From Paludibacteraceae bacterium (lineage in GTDB: Bacteria > Bacteroidota > Bacteroidia > Bacteroidales > Paludibacteraceae), in the NCBI GenBank assembly GCA_017557345.1, contig JAFYZR010000025.1:1-41841 (forward strand): 41,841 nucleotides of DNA, in the 5' to 3' direction. The stretch's first letter is position 1. Each line of letters begins with the position of its first letter. The notes beneath the pieces are model-generated. The model saw only the letters and a list, made by a program, of their open reading frames with translations. It made no database searches and had not been told where the DNA came from. The translations under genes were made by a program, and so were the position numbers. Shown here piece after piece: positions 36,505-41,841 of the stretch.

Positions 36505-38276
36505 TCTTCAAATACTGCATAATACGTTGCTACCGACTCTACTTTGCCGCTGATTTCCGCGAAGAGATCATCGGGCTGATAGAACGGACTGCACCAGTCG
36601 CCATGCTCTGTCCAGCCGATAAATGTTGCACCCTCGCAATTATCAGGAGCGCTCGGCATTTCTATATCTTCCGAGCCATCCAACGCATACTCACGACTGC
36701 TGATCACTTCGCCATCTACAATCCACTGCACTTGATAATTCGTCACTTCTTCTACAGAGAACAGCGTTATATCGTTCCCATCGCGCGTAATTTTCAACAG
36801 CGGTTTACCACTCACGCCTCCCCATGAATCTTTGTGTGCATACGGCCAGACATTTTGACCGCCGGTTCCATAACCTATTTGTGTGCCGGAAGGAATGACG
36901 AGCGTATATCTGGGTTTATAAGCTGTGTTATTCGGGGAATTCATCATCCATGCCAGAGCATCAAAATCCACTTTCCATATCACCATGCCTGAATCTGGTA
37001 CATAAGTATCCCAGCCATGCTGCTGACGATTTTCTATGAAATAACATAGTCCCTCATCCGTTGGACCTTGTTGTTTGCCGCTGGTATTAATCTGATATGC
37101 TTTGTATCCTTCTGTGCCATTCGGCTTGAGTCTTAGCCACCGCGCGTTATTACCCAAGTTTTGTGGAGTCATCCAGCCCATGAAATATTTTTCCCAAGGA
37201 TCGTAGTTTGGAGGACAATGCCCGCCGCCGTTGTAGCTACCGCCATCCATCACATTCCATTCGTTAGGGGTTAAACTATTCTTATAGTTTACGCCATACT
37301 CTGTATCATAGAAATCCGGCAAACCCATAACATGCCCGAACTCATGGCAAAGCGTTCCAATTCCGCCCAAACGACCTCTGCCGTCCAATTCTGCCGACAT
37401 CGCATAGTTATTCAGCATCACACTATCAATCATGATACTATCTTCCGTATAACAGCACGATGCGCGTGTACCGAATATCGGATCATATCTGCCTTGCTCA
37501 TTAAACGGATACACATGGTAAATGATCTCCCAGTTATGCGGCCAAATGGTATTTTTATCACCGCCGTTTGCTTCTCCTTTGCCAGCATACATCACATAGA
37601 CAAAATCGACAAAACCATCCTCATCCGAATCATAATCGGCAAAATTCAGTTCCGGGAATTGCCTGTTTGCCAAAAGACAAGCTTCTATCACAGCATCCGT
37701 CGCATATTTATCGTTATCATAGTTATCCGGATCATTCTGACCGTAAAAAGCATATTCCCTGCTTAAAGTCACAGGACCGAAAACATCAAACTGCGGATGA
37801 TATTGGCCATTTGATTGCGAAGCAAAATACTCTGCTGCGGACGGATAGTCTATGCCTCTGTTTTTATTTACAGTACAAGAATCAGAGTTGCACAGTTCGT
37901 CAAAAACCTCATGCGTATGCTCCGCTTGCATAGCGGTATCCGCAAAATTAACGAGAATGACGATTCCTTTCGGTGCAAGATTAGGTTTCAATCCTACATC
38001 TTTGCGTTGACGGCGAGCCTGTCCTTGCGCACGGCGAGCTCTCACTTGTTGCGCCGTAGGAGCGTTGCCAACCACTTCAAACATACCATTCTCGCGCTCA
38101 CGAACTTCTTTTCCGTCACGGTTTATCATATAATGATAAAACTCATCGCCCAAGAGTTGCACTTCTATGGTCGAGCCATCGGCCTGTGTATAGGTTTGCC
38201 AACCGCGGTAAGCCGGAACGGCGTTTGCCAGCATAGCCAGACCGCATACTATTGCTATCAAAAATATCTTTTTCAT
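36501..38276 (-). CDS. Secreted M6 family (immune inhibitor A-type) metalloprotease
   Basis: 591 aa with signal peptide MKKIFLIAIVCGLAMLANA. A propeptide-like region (YRGWQTYTQADGSTIEVQLL) precedes the M6 catalytic domain: PKGIVILVNFADTAMQ, then SAAEYFASQSNGQYHPQFDV and the zinc site CHEFGHVMGLPDFYDTEYG, with two His and the distal Asp, and the downstream NEWNVMDGGSYNGGG. The end holds small beta domains (YQVQWIVDGEVISSREYALD, and ATFIGWTEHGDW of the InlB B-repeat type). No T9SS tail is seen, so it may stay periplasmic or use another route. It overlaps both neighbours by four bases and likely degrades proteins outside the cytosol. Confidence 0.93.
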   Translation of the reverse strand: MKKIFLIAIVCGLAMLANAVPAYRGWQTYTQADGSTIEVQLLGDEFYHYMINRDGKEVRERENGMFEVVGNAPTAQQVRARRAQGQARRQRKDVGLKPNLAPKGIVILVNFADTAMQAEHTHEVFDELCNSDSCTVNKNRGIDYPSAAEYFASQSNGQYHPQFDVFGPVTLSREYAFYGQNDPDNYDNDKYATDAVIEACLLANRQFPELNFADYDSDEDGFVDFVYVMYAGKGEANGGDKNTIWPHNWEIIYHVYPFNEQGRYDPIFGTRASCCYTEDSIMIDSVMLNNYAMSAELDGRGRLGGIGTLCHEFGHVMGLPDFYDTEYGVNYKNSLTPNEWNVMDGGSYNGGGHCPPNYDPWEKYFMGWMTPQNLGNNARWLRLKPNGTEGYKAYQINTSGKQQGPTDEGLCYFIENRQQHGWDTYVPDSGMVIWKVDFDALAWMMNSPNNTAYKPRYTLVIPSGTQIGYGTGGQNVWPYAHKDSWGGVSGKPLLKITRDGNDITLFSVEEVTNYQVQWIVDGEVISSREYALDGSEDIEMPSAPDNCEGATFIGWTEHGDWCSPFYQPDDLFAEISGKVESVATYYAVFEE

Positions 38277-38683
38277 TTCAGCCGTCCTCCCAAAACATTA
38301 TATTCTCTGCCATCACGAATGATGATCAACTGACCGTCACGCAGAACTTTCTGAACACTGACTTCTGACTTCTGAACACTTACTATGCCTTGGTCATCTG
38401 CCCAAACAGGGACAAGAACCACATCTTCATCCGGCATCACAAATTCCGAACCTGCTTTATAGTTCTCGCCATTATAACTCCAGGCAACAATCACTTCGCC
38501 ATTCTCATTTCTCGGACTACCTTTTGCCAAAATAACCGTATCACCCGGTACATACGATGGATATTCGCACGTGGTACGTTTATACGGAAAACCCTGATAA
38601 GTCAGGCGCACTTTTTGTGTCTCTGCAGCATAACTCATGCCAACCAGCAGTAGCGCCAAAAACAATGTGAAAAAATGTCTCAT
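38273..38683 (-). CDS. Small T9SS-type secreted protein
   Basis: 136 aa with a signal peptide (MRHFFTLFLALLLVGMSYAA). A short beta domain (VRLTYQGFPYKRTTCEYPSY, then PGDTVILAKGSPRNENGEVI and EFVMPDEDVVLVPVW) resembles a small InlB-type B-repeat. It ends VQKVLRDGQLIIIRDGREYN and VLGGRLK, the type A C-terminal signal of the type IX secretion system, though the mature part is tiny. The linker just before the tail is encoded by a 7-bp-period tract (38351-38382). It is the first gene of the long operon, behind the promoter at 38,710, and overlaps the protease start by four bases. Confidence 0.78.
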   Translation of the reverse strand: MRHFFTLFLALLLVGMSYAAETQKVRLTYQGFPYKRTTCEYPSYVPGDTVILAKGSPRNENGEVIVAWSYNGENYKAGSEFVMPDEDVVLVPVWADDQGIVSVQKSEVSVQKVLRDGQLIIIRDGREYNVLGGRLK

Positions 38684-38709
38684 TTTTTATTTTTATTCAA
38701 ATTAGCGTG

Positions 38710-38741
38710 CAAAGATACAACTTTTTTTTGATATAAACAAA
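38710..38741 (-). promoter_or_regulatory. Predicted promoter of the M6 protease-PqqD-TolC-racemase operon
   Basis: TTTG (38741-38738) and TATCTTTG (38717-38710) on the minus strand are 20 bases apart. The -33 box is part of the T tract of the upstream terminator, so the signals of two transcription units overlap. No other promoter was found between here and the ABC gene, so D-alanine synthesis may depend on it unless internal promoters exist. Confidence 0.7.
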
Positions 38742-38767
38742 AAAAACGCCCAAAATGAGCGTTTTTC
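38738..38767 (-). terminator. Rho-independent terminator of the 967-aa T9SS gene
   Basis: Stem acgccc (38746-38751) with gagcgt (38757-38762) plus flanking A/T pairs, loop aaaat, followed on the minus strand by TTTTTTTTG. It lies about 20 bases after the stop. Confidence 0.8.
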
Positions 38768-38786
38768 TATTAATTCCACAATCCGC

Positions 38787-41690
38787 TTAACGCATTATTG
38801 CGCCTTGAGCGTTGTAAAGCACACCATTCTTCAGAATGAACAATTGTCCGTTGCGAATGACTTTCTGACTATTGATTTCCGAAGCCTGAACACTATCAAT
38901 TCCTTGCTGCGGTTCCTCTGCTCGCGTGACAATCACCTTATATTCTTTTGTAGTTACTTTATCCTCGGCGGTTACTTTGATAACAGCCTGTGTCGCACCC
39001 ATATCCGGATTATCAGGAACAGCTACTTTGAACGGATTATCTCTATCCGCCGTTGCTTTATCTGCCAGAATGAATGCCACTTCCACTTCCGTCTGTTTCG
39101 AATCAAAGGCCACTTCGTATTCAAACTTACCGTCATTCTCTGCAATCACTTTTCCGTCAATCTTCAATTCTTGGATGGAAGCCTCTGTACTTGGAGCAAC
39201 GCGTGAAACACGGATGATATACTCCGCTTTTGTCTCGCCGTCTTCGGCTGTTACAGTCAGTTTGGTATCAATTGGAGCTGTTGCACCGAATTCCGGAACA
39301 GAAGCCAGGAACGGACTTTTCTTGTCAGCCATGGCATTGGCGTCATGTAATTCGAATGTAACCGTCAGATCCGATTCCTTAAAGTCAACCGGCACTTGAT
39401 AAGCATAAACCTTATTCTCATCGGCTGTCACTGCTTTATCTTCAATCTTAAGCCAATTCAGCGTTACATCATTACTCAGCGGAGCGCCGCCTTCGAATGT
39501 AATATGCTTAACCACTACTGTTCCGCCGGTTGTTGTGCGCAATTCGATATATGCATCTCCGCCTTCTGCCTTATAGGTAAACGGATCCGCCAATTCAGCA
39601 GGAGTTTTGGTCAATTCTGCGCCATTAGCGATAAACTTCACATCAGCCGCAACATTTCCAAACTTCACTTCTACCGTTGCATCTTGCTTTATCCAGCAAC
39701 CGATAAAACCGCCTGCAGTCTTAATCTTAAGACCAAGGAACGGTTCATTATTGAAATCTTTAGCATCATTCAAACTATCCAAACCGCTCAGACTACCAAA
39801 ATCATAGCCGCGTTTGGTCAGTTCGCCTTGGATGTCAAAGTTCACTCCGTTATCCATAACCAACTGCTCGATATCGATGGATTTTGCATAAGTCTTCTTG
39901 AGGTTTGCCGAATAAGCGATATCCACTTTCTTCGTCAACTCACCTACGGTGAGACTCAATTCGCCATTTGCGCCGAGAACATCTACTGCGCTCTCAAAAG
40001 CAACCGTCACTTCTGCTGCCAGTTTGCCATCTGCATCAACCGTCACGCTTGTTGGATTGACACTCAAACCTGCAACTTCTGTCAACGCCAAGTTATATGT
40101 TCCGGCAGCCAAATGTCTTCCGGTAAATTTAACTTTTGCCTCTGCTTTGCCGTTATTCTTTGCAGTAGCTGCCAATTCAATCGATGCAGGACTAACATTC
40201 AATTTTGCCTCACCATCATCGCAAGGACGATTGACTGCAACATAACTGAACGTCGGATTCCAGTCATTTCCATCGCCACGACGAACATAGAGTGCAGATT
40301 TTCCGGCAACTTCTGCTGGCAATTCCCAACTATTCTCACCTTCTTCGCCAATTTCTGACGATTCAAAGAGTTTCTCTGTGCCATCTTTATCCGCGTACAA
40401 TTTCATTGTACCCATCGTTGCTCCGGCTGCGGAGGTAATATTCATAACAAATACATCGCCTTCAGCAAAAGTACCTGCCGCTAAAGAAATTCCGAAATAT
40501 TTCTTTTTATCCAATTTTTTCGCATCACCTTTACTTAAATTGGTATCAACTGTGCCGCCGACAACACCTGTAACCTCTTGTTGTGTTGTTGCCTTGATAA
40601 GTTCGCCGCAAACTTCAGTTACATTAATGGTCAACTCATTGGATTTAATCGGTTCGGTGTTATTCTTGTTCGATGCCTCGCAGAAGAAGACAAAACTTCC
40701 TTTCGCATCTGATGTAAATGTATAGGTTGCTTCTGTCGCGCCATCAATCTTCGCATTATTTTTATACCACTGGAATGCAGTAGCCTCAGCCGCAACGCAA
40801 GTCAGCTCTACTTCTTCGCCGATAACCGCACTTGTCTTGCCGCTAATCGTTGCTGCTGTCACAGGATCGTTGGAAACAACGGTTAACTTCAGTTCTACGG
40901 AATTGCCGCAAACGCCATCTTTCACTTCTTGCGTAGCGATAAATGTATGCTCACCTTTGGTGGCTGTCCATTTATTATCGGTAATCGTTTCGCCGTCTTT
41001 GCCTGCAATCGTCACATCTCCGCCATTTCCTCCGCTTGTCGAGAAAGTAATCTCATCGCCTACAATAATATCCGTTTTCTTATCTGCATCCAAAGCCAAA
41101 GCCTCTGCCGGCGCTTCGCAAGAAGCAGCAATTTTAACGGCATAAACATAAATAGCATTATTACTCGAAATGTATGCCAATCCTTCACTTTCTGCATAAC
41201 CATTAACTATTTTATCGATGTCATCATCGGTAAGAGCTGGCAACTGGGAAACGTAAATTGTTTTTGATACAACAGGATTTTGCGTTTCTCCATCATATAA
41301 TTTTGCCCCTTTATTCGAAGCAGTCGCATAAGAAAGTGTGAGCGTAGTATTTGTTGTATTGGTAGCAAACCAATATACTGTTATTTGGTCGCCTTTAGCC
41401 AAACCTTTTACGGCCACTCGCTTGTTTTCCGCTAATTTTGCGCCTAAATCACTTGTACCTGATATTTTGCTGTAATAGGTACCTTCAGACTGTGTGCCAG
41501 CAGGAAATCCGATTTCTGCCGCCGGATCAGGGAAAATGACATTAGCTTGATTGCTTCCACTACTATTGGAGCCATAGATGGTATAACTTCCATCTGTAGT
41601 TACTTGCGATGCTTCAGTAAAGACTGTCACGCCTGCCCAGATACTTAATGAAGCGAAGAGAGCTGCAAAAAGTGTTAAGAATTTTCTCAT
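38787..41690 (-). CDS. Large T9SS-secreted multidomain surface protein
   Basis: 967 aa with signal peptide MRKFLTLFAALFASLSIWAG. The N-terminal third is beta-rich (FTEASQVTTDGSYTIYGSNS). An Ig-like domain follows (EVELTCVAAEATAFQWYKNN, near 290-355), then a pair of about 85-residue cadherin-like repeats (DVTLNWLKIEDKAVTADENK... and ASIQELKIDGKVIAENDGKF...) near 760-930, each ending in a T(A)ED..T.EY.V strand. The tail SQKVIRNGQLFILKNGVLYN plus AQGAIMR is a type A T9SS sorting signal, so the protein is exported and probably surface-attached. A structural or adhesive role is likely; no enzyme motif is seen. It has its own terminator; no clear consensus promoter is visible in front. Confidence 0.88.
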   Translation of the reverse strand: MRKFLTLFAALFASLSIWAGVTVFTEASQVTTDGSYTIYGSNSSGSNQANVIFPDPAAEIGFPAGTQSEGTYYSKISGTSDLGAKLAENKRVAVKGLAKGDQITVYWFATNTTNTTLTLSYATASNKGAKLYDGETQNPVVSKTIYVSQLPALTDDDIDKIVNGYAESEGLAYISSNNAIYVYAVKIAASCEAPAEALALDADKKTDIIVGDEITFSTSGGNGGDVTIAGKDGETITDNKWTATKGEHTFIATQEVKDGVCGNSVELKLTVVSNDPVTAATISGKTSAVIGEEVELTCVAAEATAFQWYKNNAKIDGATEATYTFTSDAKGSFVFFCEASNKNNTEPIKSNELTINVTEVCGELIKATTQQEVTGVVGGTVDTNLSKGDAKKLDKKKYFGISLAAGTFAEGDVFVMNITSAAGATMGTMKLYADKDGTEKLFESSEIGEEGENSWELPAEVAGKSALYVRRGDGNDWNPTFSYVAVNRPCDDGEAKLNVSPASIELAATAKNNGKAEAKVKFTGRHLAAGTYNLALTEVAGLSVNPTSVTVDADGKLAAEVTVAFESAVDVLGANGELSLTVGELTKKVDIAYSANLKKTYAKSIDIEQLVMDNGVNFDIQGELTKRGYDFGSLSGLDSLNDAKDFNNEPFLGLKIKTAGGFIGCWIKQDATVEVKFGNVAADVKFIANGAELTKTPAELADPFTYKAEGGDAYIELRTTTGGTVVVKHITFEGGAPLSNDVTLNWLKIEDKAVTADENKVYAYQVPVDFKESDLTVTFELHDANAMADKKSPFLASVPEFGATAPIDTKLTVTAEDGETKAEYIIRVSRVAPSTEASIQELKIDGKVIAENDGKFEYEVAFDSKQTEVEVAFILADKATADRDNPFKVAVPDNPDMGATQAVIKVTAEDKVTTKEYKVIVTRAEEPQQGIDSVQASEINSQKVIRNGQLFILKNGVLYNAQGAIMR

Positions 41691-41708
41691 AATGTTTGTA
41701 TTTTAAAG

Positions 41709-41740
41709 GTTGTATATTTAAAATATTTTTTGTATCTTTG
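41709..41740 (+). promoter_or_regulatory. Predicted rightward promoter leaving the window
   Basis: GTTG (41709-41712), 20 bases, TATCTTTG (41733-41740). It faces away from the 967-aa gene and drives a transcript whose gene lies beyond the window. Confidence 0.6.
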
Positions 41741-41757
41741 CACCCGATTTAACATCT

Positions 41758-41823
41758 AAGTATGGATTAAGGCCGAGTTTAGGATGGTTTTAAAACCGTA
41801 ATTAACGTTCCGTCCCCATACTT
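41758..41823 (+). ncRNA. Possible structured 5' leader
   Basis: The transcript from the promoter above would begin near 41,747. An 8-bp helix (aagtatgg 41758-41765 with ccatactt 41816-41823) encloses an inner pairing ggatgg/ccgtcc and a ggttttaaaacc self-complementary stretch. This nested layout is typical of autoregulatory leaders (for instance of ribosomal protein genes) or small riboswitches. I recognise no named class. The first downstream gene is out of view. Confidence 0.4.
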
Positions 41824-41841
41824 TATACATCCAAAAACTGG

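Noticed and set aside
39396-40358. 320-codon open frame on the plus strand
   Set aside because: Antisense to the T9SS protein. Its Cys/Ile/His-rich composition is what the complement of that gene gives; no motif or promoter.

Overview
The window looks like a chromosomal stretch of a gut- or rumen-type Bacteroidales bacterium. Evidence: promoters of the Bacteroidetes type (TTTG or TTG, 20 bases, TAnnTTTG) recur on both strands; two secreted proteins end in the KVxRxGQLxIxxxGxxYN...R tail of type IX secretion cargo; and the right half carries Bacteroidetes-typical core genes (DUF4301, a MurF-alanine racemase fusion, a THUMP-like methyltransferase, an M6 protease).

Positions 1 to about 25,070 form an accessory island, almost all on the minus strand. 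From left: a type I restriction-modification locus (hsdR-hsdM-hsdS, hsdS cut by the window edge), a two-helix membrane protein, a broken WYL-regulator fragment and an AAA/DUF4143 ATPase (1-6,804). Then a 12-kb defence block (7,124-19,060) made of two cassettes. The first is HIRAN, EVE-like, a 504-aa unknown, two small unknowns and a two-domain ADP-ribosylglycohydrolase. The second is DUF6361, a PLD nuclease, an SNF2-like helicase and a WYL regulator; from memory this is the make-up of the Azaca anti-phage system. Both cassettes start behind near-duplicate promoter/operator modules. The block lies between a full ardA antirestriction gene (19,129-19,692) and a 45-bp relic of an ardA 3' end (7,079-7,123), which suggests module exchange at ardA. 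Further right are two small genes, a helically phased array of GTTGAA hexamers (likely an origin), a large primase-helicase, a small DNA-binding protein and a divergent XRE regulator. The promoters of the last two genes interlock like a switch.

The island seems to end at 24,892-25,219: an outward-facing promoter, three tandem 11-bp repeats, an inverted repeat, and two copies of a tRNA 3'-end-like sequence, each followed by a terminator. No integrase is in the window; it may lie beyond the left edge.

From 25,268 rightwards the content is chromosomal. DUF4301 and a BadF-type sugar kinase are divergent from a palindrome holding both -33 boxes. Next are three overlapping plus-strand genes (glycosyltransferase, SpoIID-like protein, methyltransferase). 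A minus-strand operon (38,683 to 31,263) then runs: small T9SS protein, M6 metalloprotease, secreted beta protein, S26-like peptidase, PqqD-like protein, TolC-like channel, MurF-Alr fusion with a large internal MurF deletion, and an orphan ABC ATPase. A 967-aa T9SS-exported adhesin-like protein follows, and a rightward promoter with a structured leader exits the window. Degenerate 7-bp-period repeats occur at several places in this half, including the linkers just before both T9SS tails.
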